From contig JAIUPT010000031.1 in assembly GCA_022315425.1 (NCBI GenBank), positions 1 through 64,000 on the forward strand: a stretch of 64,000 nucleotides of DNA. Direction: 5' to 3'. Below, one piece after another: positions 22,054 through 33,730 of this stretch; position 1 is the first letter of the stretch; every line of letters begins with the position of its first letter. Below the pieces are notes generated by a model. That model saw nothing but the letters and a program-made list of their open reading frames with translations, was not told the DNA's origin and searched no databases. Source of the DNA: Pseudevernia furfuracea. Its lineage: Eukaryota; Ascomycota; Lecanoromycetes; Lecanorales; Parmeliaceae. The position numbers and the translations under genes were made by a program.

Positions 22054-23260
22054 ATGTATTCGATAATTGTTTTTCTCGCCCTGTATTTTCGTCAAACAAT
22101 TTCGAGCGTACTCGAAAAAGATGTCCCGAGCGCAAATACTACAAATATCCTTTTCAACAGGGCCACAAATCCCACTTATGCCATAGACGTTTCATGTATC
22201 CGCTATCCTCAGGTTCAGGGAATCGTCGACGACTGGCTAGAAATTGCCCAGGTTACTTCACGTCGATTGAATCTGCGGAGTGGAGATCCGCATTTCCAAT
22301 ACGCGTTCCAGATTGTCTTTGGGACTGGCCCGGATAATCCAGAAGTGTACGAATTCGAGCAACTTGAGGAGCCAGCTACGGCGTTTACTTTTGTCGAATG
22401 TGAGTGAGAACATGCGCACATCAAGGGTCAAATCAAGACGGTTGTGAAGTCTGTATTAATAATTTATAGATATAACGGACTATGTTGCATCCTTGACTCT
22501 TCACACAAGTCGAATCGACAAGGCCACTCTGATTTTCTACTGTGATGATGATGAAATGAATGCAACACCATATACGACAGAAAGATGGCAGGTGCGCCCA
22601 GATATCCCGGGCGATCCTAATCCAAACAAGGGGAGAACTCTTGGAGTGGATCAAGAATGGTTTGACCAGTACAACTTTATCGCGAGAAATACCGGGACGA
22701 GAGGCTGCAAAGATCAATCATCTGGTGGATTAACCATGACCATGGAAACTTATTACGAAGGCATAGAACCTTTTCAGTACGGTCGCCGGCTGTATCCCGT
22801 AGGGCTACAGCCGTTACGAACAACAATAACTGTAAGTCACGTAAATCAGACAGAGAGTCGACCTTCTAATAGCAGTCAAATCTAGATATGTGACAACGCG
22901 CTCGCACCTGGCGCGGATGTTTACCCGACTATTGCATCGTCCTTGGGTGACACTATCACTCGCCCTGGTGGTGCAAACCCGCTAGCTCTACGTTACGCAC
23001 CCTATGATAAGATCCTGTCGGCTAGTTTGTACCATGAGACTACACACTTCGAAGGACTGAACCTCCTTGATGACGCCTATGGCTGGACCGGGAGCATGGC
23101 GTTGACCACCGAGTCCAGACTGACGAACGCAGATAACTACATGTTCCTCGGACTTCTTGCCCGATACGAGACCCTCGGCGTCTATCTCGATCCTAATGAT
23201 GAAGCAAACGCCAACTCGGGCGGACTCGTGAAAGCACCTGCGGGCTGGACGGCTCCATAG
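22054..23260 (+). CDS. Secreted aspzincin-like (M35-type) metalloprotease, 3 exons
   Basis: Exons 22054-22399, 22470-22831 and 22886-23260 join in frame through GTGAGT and GTAAGT donors and TAG acceptors, giving 360 residues. The first ATG begins a hydrophobic signal peptide (MYSIIVFLALYF). The zinc motif HETTH is at residues 286-290 and D298-D-A-Y-G follows, matching the third-ligand GTxxDxxYG pattern of aspzincins such as deuterolysin; NADNYMFL further on also fits that fold. Role inferred: extracellular peptide-bond hydrolysis. The N-terminal half is not recognised. The stop is TAG. Confidence 0.78.
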
Positions 23261-25345
23261 AGGAAAGATATTTGAAGATAGGATCCCCGAAAACGCATCC
23301 TGACGAGCACACAGCATGGGAATGGGTCATAGCATCGTCGCAGAATGGTTTTCTCGGGGGCGCAAAGGACAATCTTTAGAGTCAGGAGAGATGAGTAGCA
23401 TCCATGGGCTCGAAGGCCAGATCAGCCATCGTTGTATGTTAGTCCGTTCAGTCCGCCACGGCGAAGTGATTTAGCATGGCTACAGTATAAAACATCCTAA
23501 AACTTATCCATTGAATGGTGACCATGATGAAGATAAGGATAAGCGAGGGTGATCTGGAGTATGCCTTCTAAGTGCTGATTATCTCCAAACACTGGAGCAT
23601 GAAGCATGGCTAATCCATTTATCTGTGATGCATGTCGAACTTTCATTGCTATGTCTGGTGGCAACTATGTAGGAAACGGACCCGACTGCTCTAATCGGTA
23701 GGGATGTGAGAATACTGGGTAAGGACTTGGTTCCGACTACTTTGACAATCAACGTCTTGAACAGGGCTTCGAGAATTATGGGAATTCGAAAATTTGCTTT
23801 ACTCGTACATACCTTAGCTTTGCGCAGCAGGAGTGCACGAAATCTATTAGTGATAGAGCCATGAATTTGACCAATCATCTATGTGCGGCAACGCTGGTTA
23901 CTCAGAGTTCTCAGAGTTAAGGTGTAAAAGATTATCGTTGAAGCGCGTCAGAGCTGCGAAATGTTGTGCCCAACGGTTGAGCTCCGCGCTCGCTTTCACG
24001 GATGGAGCTCCTATGAGACTCATTGACACGCAGTCCCATTGTGGCCAACGGACGTTGCGACTGACCGGACGTGCCGATGTGCGATGGAAGCGTCTAATGT
24101 CAATCCTGTCTCGATTCATCACCAAGCCTTTTTTTTGGAACAAAGTGGCGTTAAAGCTGGATGCACGGATTTTCGTCTGTCTGTAGAATGGTTACAAACG
24201 TGTACAGTGAGAGCCGACCGAGCGGGTTTTCGTTGGTCCAAGCGTGGTCAGAATATGGCTGTTTCTCTGTGTCGTTGCTTATTGAAAAGCGTATGACGCT
24301 TTTGTTGAGATTACAGAATGCGAAGCTGACTATACCTTTTTCTCAATTATCATAACTGCCTGTCCCGATGCTATCACCATCTGCTAGTCTTCACCGAACC
24401 TGATCGGAAAAGGATAACACGCTCTTGATACGATCCTACGCTGTCATCGAATTGCGTGAGTTGAAGAGGACCGTACCTACTCAACGCTTATCTACAGCGC
24501 ATTCCAGGCATCCACGAATTCTAAAAGCATGGGCACTAGGGCACTACCTGACCGTTCTAGGAACCCAAATACTTCACTTTGTCCCCGGAGACAGCGGCCT
24601 GCAAGAAGCAGAAACCTGCTGGTGGCTGCAAATCTCTTTGAGCGGTACCATTCATTCATGCGGGGCGCTGCTCGTGGCGTCGCGGGAAGTAACTGAGGAT
24701 CCTTGCCAAGGCCTAGGACATGGTAGATCTCCAAATTAAAAGAGCACGGTCTCCGTACAGTGCTCTCTCGACAGGCTAGTGACGGTGGCGAATCGAATGG
24801 ATTCCAAGACCAGCATTACATGATACTCTATATGATATTGACCGTCACTGCACCAAAAAAGGAGCGAAACTGGCAGGCTGGGCCACTGCCAACTATATTT
24901 AGCGGCGCCACATTTTCCTCTTTGGTCCGCAGCCTGCTACCCCTACATCGATCCTCCTATCAACGTTAATCAGTGATATCTATAATGGTGCGCGAAGAAG
25001 GGATGGGGATCAACTCTACCATTTACCAAAAAAGGATTCAAATTCATCGAGATCAAACTTTGATCTTCTTCCTGTTTGGTCATCAAGCAGCAATCTCACA
25101 CAACAGAATTGCAGGAACGTCTTTCTTCAACCTCAGTCCTTGCTGTACCTAGCGGCCTGGAGCACAAAGTCTGGGTCGAGGCTGTCACTTGTAGGAAAAC
25201 AAATCATACATAGTACCAGCCTCAGATTGACAATGCAAGACCAGAACTTGAGAATTTTTTTAACACGAGCTATCAGACAGCGTCCTAGGATTCAATGGTC
25301 TAAATTTCCTACTGTCTGCCTGCGACTCTCTCCCTAGTCTGGAGA
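23261..25345. other. Intergenic, no supported gene
   Basis: About 2.1 kb with only short open frames lacking recognisable motifs or consistent splice structure. A segment at about 24480-24620 resembles 19060-19115 (shared words CGCTTATC, AGCGCATTC, CACTTTGTCCC), indicating a dispersed degenerate repeat. Confidence 0.45.
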
Positions 25346-26365
25346 TCAGGAAAGATAAAATGTTCCACCACCAAGCACTTCACCACGATAGATGAGGTCG
25401 AATTTGACCTCTCCACAAATGTCCTCGCTGTACAATTTTTCCGGGAGCAGTCTCAGCACCGTTCTCACCAGACTGTATGTAAGCACGAACGTTGACGTCA
25501 TAGGAGGATTCCTTGAAATCATACATGTCACATCACCCGCTGAACTGAAACTTCCAAAATCGTTGCAAGGATCACCACCGTCTGCCGCTGCCGAGTTTGC
25601 TAATGCATTTAAGGCGACGTTGAGGAGAGCTTGACACGGTATAGGATCCTCTAACATCTCGTATGAAATCACAAAATCCGAGTCCTCTGGATCCACGATT
25701 TCCCTTTCGACAGTAAGACTTCGGCTCGGTGTGTTGGCATTGATAATATTCAGGCTAACATTCGCATTTTTGAGTCTAGTCAATGTTGGACGGATCGGAC
25801 GACCTATTGCAAGCTGGCCGACAGGCTTGTTGTACATAGAAAGAGCGGCTCTGGTGTTGCAGAAAGATTTCCTGCTCGCCAATGTATTCACCACCTCTAG
25901 AAGTCCTAGAACGAGGTGTTTGTTCCGTAATTGATATTCATCTCCAGACTGCGCGAGGCTCCCAAATGCGGCTCTTAACCCGTTGACCTCCACCGTGTGT
26001 CCTTCATATCCGCTTGGAACAACCGTCTCCCATCCACTCGAAGCTAGGTAATACATGAATTGTATCGCGCAGAGGTACGTGTCTTCGGGTTTGATGACGT
26101 ATCTAGGAACGATACTTAGCTTCGCATGGAAGCCTGGAACCACAGGTTGTCCTTTGAGGTTGGTTGCACTACGAGTGCTTCATTAGCGGCTTTACCGCGA
26201 ACAGGCCGGACACGAAGCTGGCAGCGGTACGACATATACTTACTTGGTATGAAAAGCAAAGCTTGGGACAGTCGCGTTCGCAGTTAATTGTAGCGGCACA
26301 GAAACAGCAGGCGCCAAAGCAATACAATGCGCGAGAAGCGTGAGTAGACTCGAAAGGCGGGGCAT
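25346..26365 (-). CDS. Secreted protein of unknown function, 2 exons
   Basis: Exons 26365-26244 and 26168-25346 are joined over a 75-nt intron (GTAAGT...CGTAG), giving 314 residues. The first exon encodes a signal peptide (MPRLSSLLTLLAHCIALAPA). The mature part has a few Cys (for example CNDF, CMIS, ICGEV) and no membrane segment, suggesting an extracellular protein. I do not recognise the family. The ATG at 26365 is chosen because it gives the signal peptide and keeps frame across the intron. Confidence 0.7.
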
Positions 26366-29300
26366 CTTCAACTAAGACAGACAGCTTCTTGGTTTAGTAG
26401 TAGCAGCTAGGTAGAAGTGTAGGAGGAAGACTAAGCTTCGGTTGAGAGAAGATTGGGGCGTAAGGGATCGCATGTCGCTACAAGGGAGCTGTCACAGCGT
26501 AGGGGGAAAGAGCGTCTCAATGGTTAGAGAGTACATTTCATTGGTTCAAATGGTCCTCGCGACAAGCGAAACATCGGACTAGAACATGGTATACCGTCCA
26601 AGCAAATTGACTGAGCCTCAACTTCTTTTGGAACGTGCGACAATGATGACTCAAAACTTCCTCCATCTTACGGTCCTCATTTCCAGAGCTACCATAGTTT
26701 CTATCCCAACCTCATTCGTTATCTTTGTTATGCACAAGATTCTGGCATACCCTTTGTTGCATCGCTCGTAGCTCTCGCATTCGCCTGTCCTCCTACTTGC
26801 AGCCCAATCTACGGCCATCTCGACTGCCAGAGTATCCTTGTTAGCTTCACAGAATTCTCGACGGTGAGCGGAGCCGTATATTTCTTTTGCCGTGCCCGGT
26901 GCCCCACAGCCCGAGGGGGTGTCGGGCGCACAATCTTCCAACAGAGTGGATATTCCTAAGTTTTGGCCACAAGCAAATCGTACACCTTCCCTGACCTATC
27001 TCCTGTCCCCTGCGAAAATCATTTGCCGGTTACTAACCTCAATCGATCAGAACGCCGTTAGGTGTGATGCCAGTGCAAAAACAGCGATAGGACGCTGCCA
27101 TAGGGTGTTAGTCGCTGGTACCCCATTCAGCAGGTTGGTTTAGCGATAAACCATTACCGCGTGTCGGCTTTGGAGATGCCTAGCGCTGTGGGCCTCGGCG
27201 TTATTGACCCCGTCGGTGAGATTCCCTCTGCCTTTGGTTCTTTATACACAAGAAGAATGAGGCACTTAAAAATAACACGTGTATTAAATAAAATATTTAG
27301 GTGCCTTACTCACTCAAGCGCGTTCAAGGTGACAATAGCCAACTTCGTCCCCTTCTTTACCAGCCAACACCCATTTCGGAAATGACAACCTAGATGATTA
27401 CAGGAATGGTCGGGCTGTTGTAATACGAGAGGATGATGAAAAGCCTGCCGGATCAGACACTACTGAAGAGGAGGACCCCAATGACCCCGGGCCTTCTCAG
27501 CGCCCCCAAACCAGGCAAAGTGGCGGTATGGGCCTCATGAGTAGCAAGGGTGGCGCCCGATCCCCGAAGACTCGTAATCTTGATGGTGATTGGTATATGA
27601 CTTACGACTCTGTCACTTCTGTGGTTCCAGTTCAATCTGCAGCGGTAGATCTGGAGTCATATCACAACGATATCGTCAGCAGCCCCCGATACCCAGTTAT
27701 ACAAAGGCGCAAATGCGATGAATGTCTTCGCGTTTAGCTTCGGTCGTTATTCCTTTCACTTATTTTCTCCTGGTACCTTCATTTGGACCTGGATCATCAA
27801 CTTTGCTTTCGACATATTGGGCACGACCAGTATGCAATTCTTTACAGCTATATTTATGAGATAGCGGCTGTGGCAGCGGTGTTGACAATTGTCTGGACTC
27901 CTTGAATCTGACAGTTGTCTCAATGTGGTCAAGAGGACGGGGATATTCATATTGTAATGGTGGTGTGGAATGCATGCTTGTGTACACGAAAATTCTGATA
28001 TCCCACGTGTAACATACAACAAGTATATCTGAAAAGCGTTGGAAGGCATCGTGATCCCCATGCCCTGGGAGGAGCCTGCACCACTCTTGAAGCATGCCAT
28101 CTTTCATCTCCTTCTCTGACCGCTTCCAGTCTGTCTCTCTCCCGCATTGGTGCTACAGATCGACAACATGAGCCTGGCTGACCGCTGGAGCGCGAAGATC
28201 TTCTCCACTTCATGACATGGTTGTCGGTAGGACCTGACGCACCAAAGCAGCATATCTCATAGTTACCCGACATCAGTTTCATGAGATAATTCTGCCCAAG
28301 CTCTAAGTCTACCCATGACGTTCGGTCAAGTATCTGCACGTATTGGTGTTGTACAGGTCTGGCCTTTTCCAGACGTGTTTCGACTTCGTTGGCAGTCTCT
28401 GAAGCAAGGGCAAAATTGTAAAGATCAGCTGCCTCAGACTCAGCCGTGCCTTTGACAGCTTTAGGAGTATCGACAGCAGTAGGCGCAGAGGTAACTTTTG
28501 GCTTACTTGCAAAGAGGCGAGAGAGTTTCCCTAGACGTCCTTTAGAGTGTAATGTAGTGATTGAAAAGGAGATTGATAGTTAGGGGAGGGCAAATACTGG
28601 CAGTGGATCAAACGGGTATATATATATTTTGATGTCGCTCAGAGGTTAGATGATGAGAAGGCCACGCGTGCAGCGGGCGACAAGAACGTAGAACTCGGGA
28701 TCGCTAAGATAGCTTCCATCACTCACGATAAATGAAAAGACACTGTGCTTCGCAACTACGCGGGTATCAGAGAATCCGCTTTTCGTCTGCGCTGCAGAAT
28801 CATCAGAGAATAGTCTTTAGCAAAATGTCGCATTGTAGGTGGACACCAGTCAAGTGTTATGGCAGAGCCGCGCCAGGCGATAGACGTGCAAAAACTCTGC
28901 TAGTAGGCCACGATGATTGCATTCAGCGAAGAAGTGCTAAGACTGAGGGAGAGCAGAGTGGGAGCGCCGACGTGGGCAACTTGTATGTGGATGACGATAT
29001 CCGGAATTTGTAGGGCGTTCATTTCCTTCCATTCAACTCCCGTTTTTTTTTGAATTTAGTGAACCAGGAAGTAATGGGACTAGTCTAAGGCAAAGTGTTG
29101 TAAGAGGTAACACTCGTGATGGAACAAACCCTCAAGACTTGGACCAAAGCAGTATCGGCCAACAGCGAACAATTTCACGGCCTGATTCCAACGATACCTC
29201 GTAAAAAGGTCAACTCAAAGTCTCGCTAATTGTACAGCCATATCTACTCCGTCAATTTCTCACATCTCGTATGCTTGCAGAACAAGTTGTGGTACTTAGC

Positions 29301-29479
29301 TTTTTGCCAACATTAGATACATTACGAACCGATTTCATCGTACGACGTTTTAAGTTACCGTTTCCAGTCTTGGATCTTCCCAGTCAACAAAGACTGATGC
29401 TAGCAATCACTCAATCATTTTGCCCATCATCATCAGGCAACCTACAGCTTTACGAAGACTATCTTTCGCGTGCGCTGAA
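26366..29479. other. Gene-poor interval with relic fragments
   Basis: No intact gene is supported in about 3.1 kb. An open stretch at 27400-27737 is described separately. A run of about 12 TA bases lies near 28620. The open frames on the minus strand at 27756-28512 have no recognisable motif. Confidence 0.4.
27403..27737 (+). pseudogene. Relic coding fragment, secreted GH18/killer-toxin-like C-terminus?
   Basis: A frame reading acidic linker, SQRPQTRQSGG, then DWYMTYDSVTSVVPVQSAA and a short tail to TAG. The W-x-V/T-YD-x-V-x-SVVPV pattern recalls C-terminal parts of some large fungal chitinase or killer-toxin-like proteins, from memory only. No start, no upstream exons and no remaining domain are visible, so it is called a remnant. 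Confidence 0.3.
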
Positions 29480-31043
29480 TCATGCTGCCTCTTCCGCAAG
29501 ATCTTTGACCACGCTTGTGCCTTCCTCCGAATGCCTTAAAGAGGCGAAAGTGTATTGTCGAATGGTGGCACCCTTCCACGCCAATATTACCGTAAAAGAG
29601 AACGCAAAAACGGCAAAAAAGGCCATCATTCCGAACACCCAGCCAACACCAATGCTGGCCACCCATCCATCGATGAAAAAAGGTACAAAGAGCCCGAGGA
29701 TGAGACGGTAAAATGACATGATTGTGTTGGCCTCTGAAGGGTGATTGGTGAAACTCTCCACGACATAATTGCTGACGATAGGTACCAAGGCAAAATCGCA
29801 AAAGTTGACTAAGAAGACCCCCAGAGCTAGTACCATGTAATGAAGGTGGTATTGCAGGCTGGCTCCGATGATGCCGAACCCAATCGGCAAAACTATTGCA
29901 TGTGGAAGCAGACTCGGGTAGAGGCGATATTCCGGCTTCCAATTTCCCCCTCGACGACGACACATCCATAGAGGCAAGCGATCATTGAACAACATTCCAT
30001 AGATCTCTGCACAAATAGTACCAATCCATGCGGAGAAAGTGAACGCTGCGTACTGCAGTGGACTGAAGCCGTAGCCTCCGACCTCTAACGGTCTTTGCAG
30101 AAATACGGGTAGAAGGGTGGTGAGTGCGACCACCCAGCCAAAGGCAATCATGAGGAAGCCACCAGCGAGGAGACTCACGGGACAAAGTCCAATCATTATG
30201 CTTGTCAGCCAGGGTGTTGTACTGCCATCCCTTGACCCGAGTGCGCCGCTCCGCGGAAAGATGATTGCGACTCTACTGGCAAGCCAGGATGCGTCTTCGT
30301 GGGATCGGCCTTTTCCTTTGCCCTCAAATGTGGAGGTCTCATCTAAACAGAAAAACACCAGCAGTATGACAAGCCCCTCTACGCCTATCACCCACCAGAA
30401 CTGGACTGACCAGGGTGCCGACTCAATGATAAAGCCTCCGAGTGTGGGGCCTACTTGGGGGCCGAACAGCGTACTGGTGGTGTAACAGGCGAACGCTTTA
30501 CCGCGCTGATGCAGAAAGAAAGTATCCAGGATGACGCCAGCACCTATGGTCGATGCCACAGAGCCAAAAGTACCACCAAGCCATTTCGAGACGACAAATG
30601 CCGTGTAATTGTTTGGCGAGGTCATACACCCAGACCAGATGCAGCAAGCCAAGGTACCAATCATTCCCCAGAAAATACACCCACTGCAACCAATCCTTTG
30701 CGAGAGCGGCGTCCAGAACAGAGGTCCGATTGCGAGACCTACAATGGCGGCGCTGATCTGGCAGACATCAGCCTCGAAAGTAGAAATTGAAAGATGCTCT
30801 TACAGAGTACGACATTTGTACGGCTGTCTTGTGGTAGAGGGCTCCTTGAATGAAGAAGCCAGACTGATTGGTCAGAGCTTGAGCAATGCCGACGAAAGAA
30901 GCCAAAGAAACGATGGCAAGAGTCCTGACTTTCTTCGACAATGGCCAGTTCAAAGGGTGGTCTGGGTCACTGGGAGGATGTGGGACAAGCACAATCCCAC
31001 TTGAGCTGTACTTGAGATTTTGTGACTGCTTTGGCTCTGCCAT
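29480..31043 (-). CDS. MFS drug/metabolite transporter (DHA1-like), 2 exons
   Basis: Exons 31043-30804 and 30757-29480 join across a 46-nt intron (GTAAGA...GCCAG), giving 505 residues. The cytosolic N-terminus carries PDHPLNWP, typical of fungal DHA1-type transporters, followed by about 12 hydrophobic segments; WSVQFWWVIGVEGLVILL is the family-typical TM5/6 region. An in-frame ATG at 31058 would add five residues. Role inferred: proton-coupled export of a small molecule from the plasma membrane. It is divergent to the FAD monooxygenase at 31673, with a shared 0.63-kb promoter region, which suggests a common pathway. Confidence 0.85.
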
Positions 31044-31672
31044 TACTCCAATCCGCAAGTAAGTGTACCTGAGGCAAAGAACAGATTTCTAGTTGAAGTC
31101 GAGTGTACTGAGGAAATGATTGTCTATATATCCTAGCGAATTATTTAACGACTCTGGTCTTGTTCCGCACGAAAACGGAGGAAGGAGGGGTAAAGCAGGA
31201 CCTAGAAAAGACAGATGCGATTGGTACCAAGCGGGCCCATGTTGCGGCCGAAAGGGTTGCAGATTGGCTTGCATTAGTCTCGCAGGGCCCGGAAAGAATT
31301 TCCGTGGTCAGTACATACTAGACTAATTGCCATTAAACGTACTCTCTCATACACCGAATTCTCTTGCTTCAAAAAGAATCTTGGGTATGAAGTTGAAAAG
31401 ATCCATTGTCTTTACCTGGATTCAACTCGGACAGAGCTTTGAGCCGAAGGGGGTTTACCCTTCATCAGCGTAAGTCTTGCTGTTTGTGGGGTCCGTACCA
31501 CAATGATTGCGACTTTTTCTGGCAGCAAGCCTACTACCGAAACGATGAGACACCATCTTTGTTAACAGTCTTTGCTTGAGATTGTGACCCATTAGCATTG
31601 TGGTAGAGAATTACTGATTACTTCTGTTAGTATCCCACACTGGTCCCGGATCTGCGATCCCCATTCGGCGTC
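31044..31672. promoter_or_regulatory. Shared promoter region of MFS transporter and monooxygenase
   Basis: The 630-bp space between two divergent genes holds GC-mixed sequence and no open gene. TATATAT near 31127 lies on the transporter side. Co-regulation is inferred from the layout. Confidence 0.4.
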
Positions 31673-33437
31673 ATGCAGGAACATTCAACGGCCGAGCCAT
31701 TGAAGGTACTCGTTGTCGGTGCCGGGCTAGGTATGACTTCAACCTTTACGCACCCTGTTCACTCTCAGCCGAACAACTTTCAATGGCCATCTTCATCCGT
31801 TGAGGGTGCTGGTACTAAGAACACCGTCCCAAGGCGGTCTATCATGCGCCATCTCATGCCTCAAAGAAGGCTTGGACGTCCAAATACTAGAAAAGTCTAA
31901 AGAGCTCAAAGAGGTGTGTTACCTCTCCAATAGTAAGCCATTTGCACTAGAGACTGACAGTCCGAACCTTCAGGTCGGCGCAGGTATCCAAGTCCCGCCC
32001 AACGCCATGCGCGTGCTCGACCATTATGCCTTAATCCCTCAGCTCATCGAAGGTGGAGCTGTCAAGATTGACCAGCATGACCTAGTGCGATATTCGGATG
32101 GGGAAGTCATATGTTCTCGTCCGGGTACGGAATGGATGGTTGAGCATTTTGGATATGATTGGTAGTGAGCGATCTGGGCATGAGATGAACCTTATCTGGA
32201 AATCATGAATGACTGTGATTCAGTGTAGTGCATCGAGCGGACTACCATCAAGTGCTCCTCGATGAGACCAGACGACTTGGAGCGGGAATTCGATTCGATT
32301 GCGATGTCTCGACCGTGGACTTCGAGTCTCCTTTCGTAGTCCTTAGCGATGGGGAACGAGTTCACGCTGATGTCATCGTAGGAGCTGACGGTAAGCCTGT
32401 GCCGACTCTATATGAAGATCGTGCTGCTTGATTAAGAACTCTAGGTCTTCGGTCAGCCATCCGCCCCCAACTAGTAGAAAATGATACCGGACCCATCGAC
32501 ATAGGCGACGTGGCATATCGCATCACCATTCAAACAAGTCAGATCGAGGAGCTAGAGGACCCATGTCTCGACGCCCTGATAAAAACGCCAGCGATACGAG
32601 TATGGATGGGGCCAAACCGGCATGCTGTTCTGTATCCCATTCGTAATAAGCTTGTATACAACATGGTTCTTCTGTGAGCAGTACCATTTTCCCAATGGAC
32701 AGCCTGTGGCATCGAATGACATGCGTTCAGACGCCCGGACAATCTTGCTCCGGACGTTTTCGTAGCAACGGGCGATATTGGCGAGATGCGAGAGACATTC
32801 AAAGGCTGGGACCCACAGTATCATCACTAAAATACAGGAAAGCTGAATGCGAGACTAAAACTCGGCTAGATTAGCGAAGCTGATATCTCTCGTCAAAAAC
32901 GTTGCCAAATGGAAGATATGTCATATGCATGAGCTCGATAACTGGGTCAAAGTTCAGGAACCCAGTTTTAGATATTCCCTACACTCGCTGACATGGGAAT
33001 ACTAGGGATCGGTAGCATTGCTCGGTGATGCATGCCACCCCACGCTCCCCTACCAATCTCAAGGTGCAGCGATGGCTGTCGAAGATGGCGCCGCTATAGG
33101 AATCCTGCTCGGTCTACTCTCTCGAAGCGTTTCAGTGGCCGAAAGGATCTCCCGGGTTCCCGAAATCCTAGAGTTATACCAATCGATGAGAAAAAGCCGA
33201 ACGGCCACCAATGTCCAGGGTGCGATACAGAATCGGAAAATGTACCACATGGAAGATGGTCTGAACTGTGAGGCTCGCAACGCGGCTCTAGGATCTGTAG
33301 ACTGGCATGATCCGCATAACAAATGTGAATGGGGATGGGCCAATCTACGATATTTGAAAGATCTTATGGGCTTCGACACAATCACTGATGCTGTGAACGG
33401 TTTTGATCGATGGAAAGAGAGTGCTAAGCTCGATTGA
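31673..33437 (+). CDS. FAD-dependent monooxygenase, salicylate hydroxylase-like, 8 exons
   Basis: Proposed exons: 31673-31730, 31834-31913, 31974-32164, 32224-32390, 32445-32673, 32731-32817, 32870-32951, 33006-33437, total 441 residues, all in frame. Motifs in order: Rossmann GAG-x-GG (VVGAGLGGLS) for FAD, VVHRADYH, the DG motif VGADG, and the GD motif LGDACHPTLPYQ. This is the set of class A flavin monooxygenases, which hydroxylate aromatic or polyketide substrates using NAD(P)H and O2. The first acceptor is AAG rather than CAG/TAG. The substrate is unknown. The divergent transporter suggests catabolic or secondary metabolism. Confidence 0.85.
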
Positions 33438-33730
33438 TTTCAGGCAGAAGTGTTCAAAAGATAGGCTCTCCAATTTCTATATCGCAATCTATCCCAAACA
33501 CAAGTGCATTTCTCAACTTTTTTTTGTATATCTATGCTTTTTCCCAAAACGCCAACACTATATAGTCAAAAGGCAAGGTGCCTTGTCCAGCAAGAATCAT
33601 CTGATTTGAGATCGAACAGCATGGTCTCTTGCTCAGCACGAGCCATCTAACGGATCTCAAGGCAATAGAACAGCAAGTTGTGTCTTGGCCAGCAAGAATC
33701 AAGTCAAGTAGGTAAACTTCTGATCCCAGC

